Notes: a model not told the origin generated them from the sequence alone. A stretch of 64,000 bases of DNA from Heliopora coerulea (GCA_030142905.1 JASJOG010000068.1:248001-312000); one strand, 5' to 3'. Shown: positions 37,691 to 49,624, numbered from the stretch's first letter. Numbers and translations: made by a program.

Positions 37691-38898
37691 GCAATTTTCT
37701 GGCCAATCACCATGCAGGATTTTTGATGATCGCCTGTGTAATTATACTAATACATTTTATTACATGGTCAAGCTTGTTTTTCGGTCTGTATGCAAAATAA
37801 CGCATGCTGATTGGTTGCCGACTGGTCTGATATTTTACGATATTGGATCGCGCGGTCCAATACACTTTTTATTCCAGACCAGTAAGTTTTCACGGAACAC
37901 CTTTGAGCCGATTTTAATGAAAATTTAAGGAGAATTAAGCATCCACATTAAAAAATTCCAAATAACATGATGTACTGGAAGAGTAGTGCTGCTTTAGGTT
38001 AAAGCTAGTTGGGCAAACTTCGATAAACAATTGTTTAACCGGTGGAAACAAGAAGCAAAACGAACAAATTTGTAGGTGAGATAAACAGCAACATCCGACC
38101 TCGAAAACTCGGTTGAAAAGGGGAAGTAAAACCAACCGAAATGAATACAACAAATCCCTTATTAACCTAGTTCTCTCGATCCGTACTAGAAAGGGTTTTT
38201 TGCCTTTGTTTACTTCGCACAGCCCTGTGGCAAACACTTTCCCGTACGGAGCTCGCTGTGGGTTAATAAGTATTTAATATTGATGTCCGGTACAAATGGC
38301 TTCACCATTCGGCATAGGGTTTTCCTACGGCTATTCCTTCCGTCTATTTAACTGTGTTGAAGTTATGGTGTTTATTTTGAAAATAATAAAATTTGCGAAA
38401 TTTCCGCCCCGTAATGCATTATATATGAGTCGTAGGTATAGAAAGTACATTGCGTTGGTGCAAGCATACGACATTTTAAGTGATGCGTTAAGATGACATT
38501 ATGTAGTATCACTCTTGTTTGAAATTTTTGATTCAAATTCACTGTGAACCAATCGAAATTTCCCGAGATACCTTGTTGTCAACCAGTAGCTTTTTATTTA
38601 TTTTAAGCTATAATAAAGGCTTAATAACAGGTGTTTTGTTAACGTTTGGTTGAAGACAAGAAAAACAGTTTCGGTCGCCCGTGTTTCTTCCGCCAAATTT
38701 TTTATCATAAATCGACAAATGTAAGTATTTGAATTAAGCTTGAGTTTCCTCATTACAATTTATCGATGTAGGTTTATTTTTGTTCAAACGTCGGGGAAAT
38801 TTGGTGAAAGAAATCTAGTGTTCCACTTTTTCATCATGAGGTCTGACTTCATCAGTGAAGTTTTTATATTTTTTAAAACTTGGTTTAGATAATCTGGA

Positions 38899-41800
38899 AT
38901 GAAAAGGAAATTCAAAAGTCTCTTGGCGGTTTTTGCGTTTTCACTTTATCAAGGTAAGAGAGCAGTTTGTCTTCAAGCTTTTTTTTGATGGTGGAAACTA
39001 TGCTAAAGAAAGTTCTGATTTCAGTAATTAGATGTCGTATGCTATTGGGAATTAGGAAAAAAACTGGACCGAAATTTAGAGTATCATACTGTTGCTTGTT
39101 TCCATAAAAATGTATTCGAAGCCGTTAATCGAATAGTAGAAAGCTCGGATTGTCATTTAATATAAATGCGAAGCCTAGTTAACGATGATTAAATATCAAG
39201 CTCGAAAATTTCCCTTTTAATGAGAGTTTTGTCGTTAAATACATAAAAAAAATGATTGAACTGTCGAACCAAAAAGCCAAACAAGATTTTTTGATATTTT
39301 TTTTTCATCTTACTTTGGCGTTTTTGATAGAACGCATTAACGCACAATATAGGTGTTGAAATGGTATAAACTAAAATTTACCACACAAAGTTTTATCAGA
39401 TGACGAACCTGCATACATTTATTATTTAACCGCTAATCTTATTTAAGTACGATGATTTTACTTGTGGCATAGATTTTGAAGAGATCAATTCTATCGCGGA
39501 AAGACCTGTGAAACGTCAATCGAAACTGTCAACGCTTACAGAGCATAAGAAACGGGAACTTAGGCAAATCTGTTTGACCGAAGTCCAAAAGACTTTCCTT
39601 TATTCTTTTATTAAGATTGTTTATTTTTTTTGCTCACATAATATGTACTAGCGCACGACCAATTGATGAAGCTCAACCTCGTCTCAAGATTTGAAGTTTT
39701 ACATAGTTGATAAGCCTGCCCAGTTTTACTGATGCGTGTAGAGCATGATTTATGAGAAAGTTCTGTACTTACATTTGACTGAGTTTAATCAAAATGTAAA
39801 AACCTATATTTGCTTACCAGGTATAGTACACCTTTTGCTGTTCATTACCAGAAAATATACTATCATTAACGCCAACTTCGAAGTCATTAAAGCAAAAATA
39901 CATTCATTTTATTCAATCGACATTCACTAACATAGATACTCAACAATTTGCATCAAAGAGCATTCTATAGCGCCAACAGACGACCATCAACACCATTCTA
40001 CTATACATTACGGTTAATAAAATTTCAATTAGACAAGATATTTCTTTTGCGTAATTGATATTTTATTATCCCCAATGTATAGTAGAATGGTGTTAATGGT
40101 CATCGGTTGGCGCTATGGAATGCCTTTTGATACAAATGGTTGCGTGTCTACGCTAATAAATTTCGATTGAATAAAATGAATGTATTTTTGTGTTAATGAG
40201 TTTGAGGTTGGCGTTAATAGTAATATATTTTTTGGTAATGAACAGCAAAAGGTGTAATAATACTACGGTTGATTACTACAAATAGAGTTAAAAATGCTTT
40301 TGGTAGTTTTAGTTTCGTAACTATATACAAAAAGACCGGAAAAAGTCGCGGCTGTAACTCATACCTGAATGCTTTCCTTTAAATTTTTTCCGGAAAGTTT
40401 CTCTCGTATTTGGTGAAGAAGCGACGAAACGTCAATTCAGCGCAATTCAAGGTATGTAAAAATCTAACCTTCACAAAACCTGCAACTGTTCGTCCCCATG
40501 GTATTAGTGAACATTTTTCCTTTCATTTAATCCCTTGCAATTTGCAAAGTAACTGTATTGATCTAACATGGATGGATTAAACATTAGCTTGTGTGCTTTA
40601 ATTCTTTAAATTTTAAATTCTGTTTTCCCCTTTACCAATTGATGATTTTGTCTAACGTAGGAAGATAAAAATATTCGCTTACAATCTTTATTCTCTTATG
40701 TTTTTCCCAAGCGAAGCTTTTGGTCATAGCATGGAGAAGTTTATTCGCGGAACCGGGATTTTGAAGTGCAACAAACTTCTACCTGTTGCCTCTAAAATTC
40801 GTCCTCATTTTTTGTGTCACTTGGTGAAAACTGAAACAATGGTTTTTCTTCTCTTTCAGCATTAGCTGGAGAATTGGCCAATTTTCCTTACCAGAGTGTC
40901 GGGTGTTTCCGAGATGCGATCGCAAAGCCCAGACCATTCCCGGATATGCTCGGGAACTTCCGGAATGAGATTGACTTGACGAATGTCAACGCGACAGTGG
41001 CGAAGTGTGCAGCAAAAGCATACATCTCTCGGTTTCAGTACTTTGGTATCGAGTACATGGGAGAATGCTGGAGTGGGGCTGGGGGCAATCTGACGTACAA
41101 CAAATATGGACCCTCGTCCCAGTGCGTGGGTGGTGTCGGAGGGGATGAGTCCTTGTATGTCTACCGCTTCAACGAACCACGTAAGTAATTAACAAGGAAC
41201 TCGGGGTTCGACTTCACTGATTTTTTAGACTTCGGAATGTCGTGCTGTTTTTTCTAATGCCTTCGATACAAAATGCGTACGCCAATGAAAGATGTAATGT
41301 GTTTCATACCTGGTGACAACAGAAACCATTTTGATACAGAAAGGATGAAGTGATTATGGAAAAGTTCACTAAGGTCAACTTGCAGCATTAAAATTACAAG
41401 CCTGACTGTGTTAACGATTCAAACTCATGCGATTTTTCCAGATAGCTTTGTAATGGAAAGCGTTCTAAGAACTCTCCGATTAGACGTTTAATTGTTCTTG
41501 GATCGAGTGTTAATTGTTCTTGGAAATGCACGCTGGTGGGTCTAGGAATATTTCAAAGTGGGGTTGGAGAGGTGATGCTAGGATTTGAGAAGTAGGATGC
41601 CGTTTAAACTCTTTCCAAGTCGAGTTAGATTTTATTATTTTACTCTGAATAACGCTTGACGATTTTACCCTTCAAGTCAAGACGTCTCCGCTGGGAAAGA
41701 GTTGAAGTCGCGCATTTGGCTGTCGTCCAAGACAACATTTTCATTTTAATTTTTTTACCAGTGCAACGTAAGTGCTCAACGTTGAAACAGTTTTAAGAGA

Positions 41801-42804
41801 GTTTTGTTGAACTGAGAATGAATCTACGATGGCCTTGAAGCACTTCGAAATCTTCTCCGATGATTAGTCGAACGCAGTAATCTCCTGTGTGTTTGACGCG
41901 AATGGAAGTCTCTTTTTATTCCTAGATGACTTTGCAAGCGGTATTACTTTGTAGACGAAAACCATGAATGAGTTTGAGCATCGGCTCGGTCTTACATAAA
42001 GCACATACCTTCTCGAACATCTTGCACGATTTTTAATCTCTGTAGCATGGTAACGTACTTGCGTATCAACCAAAATGTATTTTCAAAATTCTCGCCTTAA
42101 TATTTTATCTTCTTCCAGCAAAACCTCTACCCACTCCTAGCAGTCTTGGCTGTTTCCCATCCGATGCCACTGTCGAATTAAGGAATGGTCAGCGCGTTAG
42201 TATGGAAACGTTAACGGTGGGACACGAAGTGAAGACGTTGGATACTAATGGCGGAGTTAAGTACACAGAAGTTATTGCCTTCCTACACAAAACGTCCACC
42301 GGGATAAATAACTTTCTTCGTTTTGATCTCAAAGGAGGTCGACAAATCACACTAACGTCAGAGCATTTGATATACGTTGTGGCCCACGATGGAATAAGTC
42401 GCGCTGTGGTATTTGCCAGGGATGTTAAAGTTGGGGATGAAGTGGTGGCGTCAGGTGACATGGTGACGTCAGTTCTGAAAATAACCCCAGTTAAAGGAGT
42501 GGGTTTGTATGCGCCCCTGACTGTGGATGGAAACCTGTTCGTGGATGATACGCTTACGTCATGTTACGCGCACGTCAGAAGTCACAAGTTGGGACATTTT
42601 GTTATGGCGCCTGTGAGGCTCTTCAAGAAAGTTTTGAGCTTTGTTGATCTTACTTTAAGTATTTTACCGTCCCTGAACCATAGCTCAACTGAGAATCCTA
42701 CAGACGCTGTACTTAGCTCTTATACTAAAGCTCTTCTTGCACTATCAAATTATCTGCCCTTTAGCGAGAGAATTTTGAGCGTTCCTGGTGACTTCTCGGC
42801 TTGA
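38899..42804 (+). CDS. Secreted WSC-like plus Hint (hedgehog-type autoprocessing) protein; 3 exons
   Basis: Exons: 38899-38953, 40860-41180, 42119-42804, giving 353 aa; both introns are phase 1. Residues 1-21 are a signal peptide (MKRKFKSLLAVFAFSLYQAL). Residues 32-122 form a module with four cysteines (C34, C68, C88, C107) in a VGCFRD...FGIEYMGECWSG...VGGDESLYVY pattern. It is close to WSC-like carbohydrate-binding modules. From G136-C137 a Hint domain follows: GCFPSDATVELRNG, VGHEVKTLD, the T-x-x-H motif LTSEHL (T205, H208), GLYAPLTVDGNLFVDD and TSCYAHV, all as in hedgehog C-terminal domains. Known Hint domains cleave before the Cys and can attach a sterol. Here the released part would be the WSC-like module. 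No hedgehog signalling domain is present. The C-terminus is hydrophobic (FVMAPVRLFKKVLSFVDLTL). Confidence 0.92.
39821..40265. repeat. Fold-back element in intron 1 of the WSC-Hint gene
   Basis: Arms at about 39821-40020 and 40064-40265 are inverted complements at roughly 80-85% identity by eye. They share ACACCTTTTGCTGTTCATTA, AATACATTCATTTTATTCAA and CACCATTCTACTATACATT. The spacer is about 45 bp. No coding capacity. Confidence 0.85.
41604..41704. repeat. Palindromic MITE-like repeat in intron 2 of the WSC-Hint gene
   Basis: TTAAACTCTTTCC at one end and GGGAAAGAGTTGAA at the other, with TACTCTGAATAACGC and GACGTCTCC inside. A diverged member of the family at 1336-1575. Confidence 0.7.
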
Positions 42805-44787
42805 GTTGAGTTGCATTCATTGACCATAAAACCTGCTATCAAATGCCTTTTTATAATACAGATTCTAATCCATTCATCACTAAAGTTGTCTGTGATCAGT
42901 GGACAGATCAAGATTCTTTGCTGGTGGTTTCAATCCAGTATGAAAATTTAAAAAATAAACATGGTTCCTTTCCTACTCATGCATGTATGTGTAATATAGG
43001 AGGGGGAGTGTTTAAAGATGAAGTCAAACACGAAGAAGATTTTCTGAAAAGTGATGCGTAACCGAGTTTTTAAAAGCTCTTCGAGGTGTTCGATCTCATA
43101 ATCAAACACTGTAAAAATTGTCTGATATATCCTCTCGAACAAACCAAGTGTTTGATCTCGCTATTCGAAAACATGCTTCAGTTGTGATTTTCTTGTTTTG
43201 TTTTTTGTTTTTATTATGAATCATTGATAGGTTTTAGAAGTGTAGCTCAAGTGCAACGTGCAAAATCAGTCAAACGTCTTGGATTTGACGAATTGTTCGT
43301 GACTTTCGGTTTGTAAATAAATTATAGGTTTATATCTAACTAAAAAACAAGAATAAAGGAATACGGTATTGTCTTGCTTCATCCATTGATGTAATGAATG
43401 CGTAGTTGATTTATCATCGTACTGTCAATTGTACAACTATTGTACTTTCTTTGATGGGCGGTATTGTGACGCTTTCCTCTTCTGCAGCGCTCTGCCATGT
43501 TGATACTGAATTTTACCGAATTGGCATGCGCATTAGTGCGAATCATGTGGTTCTGATAATCTTTAATCTGTGTCGTATCCGTTCGTCGTTTCAGGTCATG
43601 CAGGATGCGACCCAGACTAAATCTGCATTGCATCGGTACTTGCTTGTGCCGTTACTCTGCTTCATTTGTCAGATGCGTTGTAATTTGTCCAGCTACATTA
43701 CACCGAACTGCACGACCCGGACTCAGCGTAATATAGATACTGTTTTGTGTCATGCCGTACCGAGCCATTCGGCGCCAAGCCATGCCAGTCCTAGCCGGTC
43801 TGTACAATACAGTACAATTTGCACTGTCGTGTACTACGGTGTTCCTTTGCATAAATCCACTACACTGTGGTGCTTATATTTTATGGAGACTTGAATTCGC
43901 AAGTGAAGGGGAAGGATTAAGCGTGTGTCAAGTTTTTTTGGACATAAATTTTCAGAATGGCAGCTGAAGTTCCCTCAAGACGTTTCTGGATTCCACGACA
44001 TTGAGAGATGGCTCTTCATAACTGATTTCAAAACATTCAACCGTTCAAACACTTTCTACCATATTCTAGAAAAAGTTTATCCCCGAAGTCGATATCCGTA
44101 TATGCAAATGAGACATACAGTATATTCACAGTCAAAGGATCTGTACCTCTGAACTGTCTGAAAATTGATTTCATTGGGTTCGATCAGGCTGTTCACTCCT
44201 CTGTTGATCATAATCTCGAACCTCGATTTCAGTAAATTTTAAAATTGGGTGAAGAATTGACTCGGGGGCTGATTTTCCTACATGTTAGTGAAAAAGGAGT
44301 GGCTCAGTATAGAACAGTTGGTTTTTTTTGTATTTATTATAGAAAGATCTTGAATCAGAGGCCTTGGAGAGCATCCGGATATGAGGAAATGCCATTGACG
44401 ACGAGAAGAAGTAAAATTGATTGTGTATAATACAGCGAGCAAAGAACCTTTGGCCTGTTGTCACGAATCTGTTTCAATTCCTTGCGATATGGACGCGCAA
44501 TCATGTGCCGGTGGACATTCCACAAGAGGCAAATGCAGCAGACCTTACTCAGACCTTCAGGCGCTTTTGTCTAGAGCATTATAAATTATCAACTGTGTTC
44601 TGAGGATAGCGTTCCATTACTTTTAAACACTGATATCAGAGCAGAAATTGAGAAATGCTAGATGGGGAAATGACTCCTTTTTAACGCTCGGTCAGAGGAA
44701 TGGGACAAGTCAGTAATTGTCTACATGTTTTTTCCTGTCCAAAGTCATCGTAAGAAAAGTTTGTGTGTATATTTTACAGTCAGAAAT
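42805..44787. other. WSC-Hint 3' UTR and intergenic DNA
   Basis: The first 500 bp is probably 3' UTR, ending near the AATAAA at 43316. No recognisable gene follows before SRP9. The longer open frames at 43406-43967 have no family resemblance. Confidence 0.55.
43316..43321 (+). terminator. Poly(A) signal of the WSC-Hint gene
   Basis: AATAAA, 512 bp after the stop. A further AATAAA at about 43352 is an alternative. Confidence 0.55.
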
Positions 44788-45447
44788 ATGGTTTATATCG
44801 ACTCTTGGGACGAATATGTAAAGGCTGTTGAACAGTTATGTCTTGCAGAGCCCAGCAAGGTAACGAAAGGCCTTTTAAAAGTATTTTGAACTGTTTTCCA
44901 CCTGTGGTCTTTGTACACGTGTATCTTGAATGCAATTAATTTTGAAAACCTTTGGGTTGATATTTTTCTCTCCTTATGGCCCTCTAGTTTCGATTCGTCG
45001 TTAAGTACCGGCATTGTGATGGAAAGTTAGTGATGAAAGGCACAGATGATAAAGTAGTAAGTTGTTATTGCAATTATTTTGTTCTTCCTGACACGGAATT
45101 TATCATTGAGCACTGGTGTTGATTGTTGATGTCTGTCGCTATGAGAGTATTGCAAACCATACAGTCACAGTTCACAGCCTCAAGCACTAGTGGGTGTCAC
45201 AAAGATGTAAATAGAACCTTCATACAGCCTTATGGAGTCATACAGGGCCTTCATTAGACCACTTTGGTTAATGCCAGACAATTTTATTTAAACTTAAACT
45301 TCAATAAGTAGAAATAAACTAAGTTAGTACCAAGACATACTTCTTTTACTTTTCCAGTGTTTAAAGTACAGAACAGAGCAACAGCAGGACCTGAAAAGAC
45401 TAGAAAAGTTAAACAATACCTTAATGAGGCACATGGTTTCAAAATAG
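44788..45447 (+). CDS. SRP9: SRP9, signal recognition particle 9 kDa subunit; 3 exons
   Basis: Exons: 44788-44859, 44988-45056, 45358-45447; both introns are phase 0, giving 76 aa (human 86). SRP9 forms a heterodimer with SRP14 on the Alu domain of SRP RNA and slows elongation while the ribosome is brought to the ER. The protein reads MVYIDSWDEYVKAVEQLCLA, EPSKFRFVVKYRHCDGKLVM, KGTDDKV, then CLKYRTEQQQDLKRLEKLNN and TLMRHMVSK. It aligns with the human chain end to end and has the V(V/L)KYRH-DG core. The acidic C-terminal tail of vertebrates is absent. Confidence 0.95.
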
Positions 45448-45753
45448 GGAAATACTGCCATAAAATGGACAGATAAGTAAAAAGATACCACTGCTAAATT
45501 ATTGATGTGGCATTCATGGTGTACCTATTGGTCCAAAATGTCGAGGATTCAATAGAAACTAAGATACTGAAATGTAGTGATTACTGGACATACTTTTTAC
45601 TGTGTGGGGTTGTATTTTTGCTATATGCAAAGGGTAAAGAGTATAATTAGCATTCCAGATAAGACACGAGTCTTGGGTTATTGACCCGACAGAGAAGGCT
45701 ACACTACCCAGTGTGGAAAATGCAAACCTTTTAAGTTACTGGGTTTGACCCAT

Positions 45754-45798
45754 GGTGGGTGGTACTGGGTGGTACTGGGCGGTACTGGGCGGTAGTGT
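45754..45798. repeat. GGTACTGGGY minisatellite
   Basis: Four to five tandem copies of a 10-bp unit (GGTACTGGGC or GGTACTGGGT). Confidence 0.85.
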
Positions 45799-47213
45799 TT
45801 GGCACTCAGCAGTGCAGCCTGGGATTCACACCAAAGCAGACCCTTTTGCCCATCACTCAAAAAGTGTGACAAGAATATGTGACAAGAAAACCTCTAGGGG
45901 TATTTTTTTACTTCAGCAATGTTATTGACCATCATTTGGTAAAATATAGAACCATAATGTACCTATTAGCCACAGGTGATTCGGTGAAATATAATATCCA
46001 TTTACTTTAAACCAAAATTTCAAAAGTTGCTGGGGGGAGATGAACCAAGGCCCACAGGCCCACATTTCAAGTTAAAAAAATGAGAGCCAAATGGTTTCTG
46101 AGACCCCTTGACTGTTGATTGGGAGCCATCTGGCCTCTGAAATTGCTACCCCTCTCATTTCCTCCATGACCCTTTGCCTCCAAAACTTATCTGGAACACT
46201 GATAACGATCTTCAGTAGCTGCTGTATGTGGAATGGATGCTGTCAATCATAAAAATTGTGTATGAAAACTGTAATTATGTGCAAAACATATTCCATTGTA
46301 GATTTATCAAACTTCCATCCCTAGTAGGCAACAATGTCCTAGAGGTCAAATGCGTATATTATATTGCTCACTAAGTCGAGAATACGGAACTTTTCTGTCA
46401 AAATCACAAACACCTATTTTTGCGATGTGGAGTTCTTACGGAGATCAAAACAGACCAATTCATAGATTGTCATATTTCTTGAAATCCTGCGTTATGCCGT
46501 CCAGTTTTTCATGCAACTTATGTCGCAAACAAACAAACAGAAAATCGTTGCCAATTGCGCGCAAAAAATTACAGTATGAAACACCTCAAATGCAACTATT
46601 TTCAAAACTGTAAGTTGCTCAAAAAGTAGAACTGAGTTACGCCTTCAAGTGCTACTCAAGCAATTGTTGTACGATAAATGTTCCATAAAAAGTTTCCTCG
46701 CGTAACACAGCTATACGACATTGGTTGGAGGTTGAGCAGGTGGAAGACAAAGGAGATAACATCTTTCTTTCTAGTGGGCACTAATTTTTATAATTCAGCT
46801 GTCATGTTGTTGAAACAACTGTTAGTATGTTCCAGTGGTAATAAAGCGACGCGAACCTACCATGAGGACGAAGTTCTATTTCTATCCACAAGTAATTCCC
46901 ATTATTGCATGGCTGTGGCAGCGAACGGTTCAAATACGGAAATCCTGCTATTTGATTGGTTCATGAGCGGTCGGATATTTCCCGTATTGCTCTCTCAGGG
47001 GGCGGGAAATTTGAAAAAGCCTTGCTTGTAGGGAATAAAAAATAAAAATTTTGACATTATATGAAGTGAAAATGTATTACGAACAATCAGAAAAGGAAAA
47101 GTAACCATGCAGGGTGAAGTTGGTGTAGAAAATTTATATGAAATAACGACAGAATTGTAAGTTCTGGTACCTTTGCTCTTGTTAATTATATTTCAGTAAA
47201 ACCTCGCTTGTTC
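45799..47213. other. Intergenic, no supported gene
   Basis: Open frames at 46350-46613 and 46678-47031 show no recognisable domain and no splice-bounded structure. I treat the stretch as noncoding. Confidence 0.5.
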
Positions 47214-47273
47214 GGTCTGTACTAGTGAAATATCGGATGTCTGTTTTTGCAGGATATTTCACTCGTACAGACC
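47214..47273. repeat. Small palindrome with 21-bp arms
   Basis: GGTCTGTACTAGTGAAATATC at 47214-47234 pairs with GATATTTCACTCGTACAGACC at 47253-47273, one mismatch. Confidence 0.75.
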
Positions 47274-47317
47274 TCACGCTTGGTCAATACGTAGTAATCA
47301 TTGCCTGGGTTTCTCTC

Positions 47318-47371
47318 AACCTCGAACCCAGGGTGTCATCGAAGCGAAGGTAAGACCCTGGGTACGAGGTT
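47318..47371. repeat. Small palindrome with 17-bp arms
   Basis: AACCTCGAACCCAGGGT (47318) and ACCCTGGGTACGAGGTT (47355) are complements with one mismatch. The loop contains GAAGCGAAGG. Confidence 0.75.
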
Positions 47372-47382
47372 AGGTTATGGAA

Positions 47383-47732
47383 CTATAAAAAGACTGGAAC
47401 GATACCTGCAAGCCGTTTTTCGAAGCCACCATGGAGACTGATATGTAGGTCAATTTCCAGGTCATCCGAGTCCCCACGCGATAAAGCACACAACCTATTG
47501 CGAAAAACTTCGCAAAGTTTCGGATTTTTTGACAGTTTTCGTTTTTATCCTTAGTAAGTTGAGGACAATGTTGGTATGACTGCATATTTTTGGGAATTAA
47601 CTGTCAATAAAAAGTAAAGATTCGATACAACTTTTTCCCACGCGTGTTTTTGACCTACGTGGCTGCCCCCGTGTCGGCTTCATTCAATCGTGAGGCCTGG
47701 TACAACGAGATATCGTTCCAGTCTTTTTAGAG
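47383..47732. repeat. 350-bp MITE-like element with 22-bp terminal inverted repeats
   Basis: CTATAAAAAGACTGGAACGATA on the left (47383-47404) and its complement (47711-47732) differ at one base. The interior is not palindromic and has no transposase frame, as in a nonautonomous DNA transposon. Confidence 0.75.
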
Positions 47733-48297
47733 TTCATTAGGTTGGGTATTTCTGGGCATCTGAGGATCATGAATGATATCCAAGGAATGGCATTTGGGAA
47801 TGGGGTGTTAATTAGCCCTCAAATTTTGGGTTTAAAATTTTTTGACTTACTGGGTCAACACATAAAGACTTTCTTTTGTGGTGAGAAATGTATTTGTCTG
47901 GCTGAGAAATTTCCTTCTGAATTACGGTCGGAATTTTGTTTACAAATGTTACTTGGCTGCCCAGTAACATGTGGTTTAAAAAAAAAATAAGGATTTTAAA
48001 GCACCCGTTTCCCCGCTTATGCGCTCTTATCAACGACACCACGAAGTTAACAAGTAAAGAACTTTGTTTGGAACGATGAGGCGAACGTTCCATTCATTTA
48101 ATTGTAATCTAGTAATTCCCACGTCGCCGACGCAATTGAAACAATTGCCGTGGAATTACAACAACTACGAAGGAGTAATGACGAGGCTTGACTGGACACT
48201 TCACTCTTTCATTCATAAAACAGTTGAATTTGACATAATTATATATAATCATGTTGAATACACAAACAGCGCGATATTTTCAAAAGAACGACGTTTT

Positions 48298-48456
48298 AAA
48301 GCCTGGTTTCCATATAATCGCTACGATCTTTGTGATCGTTGTGATCGCTCAAAAAAACTCGGCGATCGCAGCGATCATATGGAAACCACGAATTAAGCGA
48401 TCGTAGCGATTGCTGAGTTGATTTTTTGAGCGATCACAAAGCGAAACCAGGCTTAA
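48298..48456. repeat. MITE rich in GCGATCG-type motifs
   Basis: The ends AAGCCTGGTTTCC and GAAACCAGGCTT are inverted repeats. The interior alternates GCGATCGCAGCGATCAT-like words with A/T runs and is self-complementary in part. The flanks are TA-rich (TTTAA and TTAAG) but I cannot fix the duplication. Confidence 0.75.
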
Positions 48457-48967
48457 GTCTTTAATGGGGTATGTCACAAGTGCTAATAGTCATTTCAGCT
48501 CATTATCAGTGGAGGAAAGCCTTAAAGGTTGAGTTTGTGAATTTATCATTACGAGCGAAAGCCCTCTTTAACACTCCACCGAGACTTATCGCGAAATATG
48601 CAACGTCAAGGCCTTCTCATGGGAACGGAATTTACGACCCTCGGAAACTAGTCGGGGTCTCTGTCGATTGAGTTTCGAAGACAATTAGCGGTAAGATAAC
48701 TCTTTGCCAAGACCCCAAGACCCGACCGCGACATACTGGAAAAAATGCACCGCCATACGGCCTTGGCGTTACATTTTCCGTGCTGGTTTCGACAAGGTCT
48801 TGAAAAAAGAGCTTTTGTTCCTAAATATACTCACAAAAAACTACTGTTCTATTGCTTTCCTGTTTAAAGTCCGGCTTGTTCTCGTCGATACTTTGGGTGA
48901 ACGTTTTGTTAGAATTTAAGAATAGATCAGAAAGTTTATATTTTTAGAAGTGTGAGACCTTGGAAAT

Positions 48968-49047
48968 ATCTTGAGATGATAGATGAACGATCGTCAAGCT
49001 CTATCCTAGGATAGAGCTTGACGATCGTCCATCTATCATCTCAAGAT
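48968..49047. repeat. Loop-free 80-bp palindrome made of two inverted SINE tails
   Basis: ATCTTGAGATGATAGATG(A)ACGATCGTCAAGCTCTATCC meets its own complement at CCTAGG with no spacer and one mismatch. The half-sequence matches the tail of the SINE at 23940-24070. It therefore looks like two tail fragments joined head to head. Confidence 0.85.
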
Positions 49048-49149
49048 CAGAAAGTGTTTGTGCACAGTCTACGTCAGGCTTTCTGCCTGAAACTCAGTAT
49101 CAGGGACAGATGCTTTTCATTTTTGCAATAATTTAAGAGAACAGAAGTC

Positions 49150-49445
49150 GCTCTTTAGGGATTGCATCACACATCTCAAAGTGGGAGTTAGTTTTGAGCC
49201 CACTCGAAGTCTCAGAAGTTGACGCTATTTTTGAAACCGCGTGAAAAATCTTGAAAGAAGCCGCTAGTTTTGAGACGACGTCAAATTTTAGAAGTATTTG
49301 AGTGCACTTGAAGTCATGAAAGGGAATCATTAGTTTAAGATCACGTAAAAATTGTGAAAGTGTTTACTCTTTTTGAGACCCCACAGAGCCTTGAAAGAAC
49401 TCGTTGTGTTTGAAACCGCGTCAACAATCCTGAAAGAATATTTCA
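49150..49445. repeat. Degenerate minisatellite, about 38-bp period
   Basis: Seven units beginning TTTTGA(A/G)(A/C)CC..., roughly at 49191, 49228, 49266, 49303, 49331, 49369 and 49407. Each continues with a GTCAAAAATC-type and a TTGAAAGAA-type word. The copies are diverged. Confidence 0.65.
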
Positions 49446-49617
49446 TGAATTAATCTACACTGCTAAAGTCAACTAGAAAAGTTGATTAGAGAGGAATTGG
49501 AGCTCGCATCTTCAGGTTACCGGAGCGCTGCTTTACCAGGTGGGCTATCTAGTCAACTGGGAATAGCATACTCGTTTAATCCGTTTAAAGTGCATGGGAT
49601 ATTCTCGCGACAACTTG
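49436..49617 (-). repeat. tRNA-derived SINE copy 1
   Basis: In minus sense the head AAGTTGTCGCGAGAATATCC precedes a 77-nt tRNA-like body (49557-49481). Acceptor GTTGACT pairs with AATCAAC, and A-box and B-box regions are recognisable (GGTAAAGCAGCGC, GCGAGCTCC). A conserved tail, CTAGTTGACTTTAGCAGTGT, runs to GAAATATTC. Near-identical organisation at 50178-50362. Confidence 0.75.
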
Positions 49618-49624
49618 AAGGACT

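Noticed and set aside
38864..38876. TATA-like TTTATATTTTTTA before the WSC-Hint start
   Set aside because: Too close to the ATG for a normal 5' UTR; CTTGGTTTAG after it looks like an acceptor, so an upstream untranslated exon is as likely.
43406..43894. 162-aa open frame between the WSC-Hint and SRP9 genes
   Set aside because: Cys/Ser/His-rich with no recognisable pattern; overlapping frames on the other strand are equally open.
46678..47031. 117-aa open frame on the plus strand
   Set aside because: No domain, no splice context and no biased composition beyond chance; its end overlaps a GGTCGGATATTTCCCGTATT stretch that looks like dispersed repeat.
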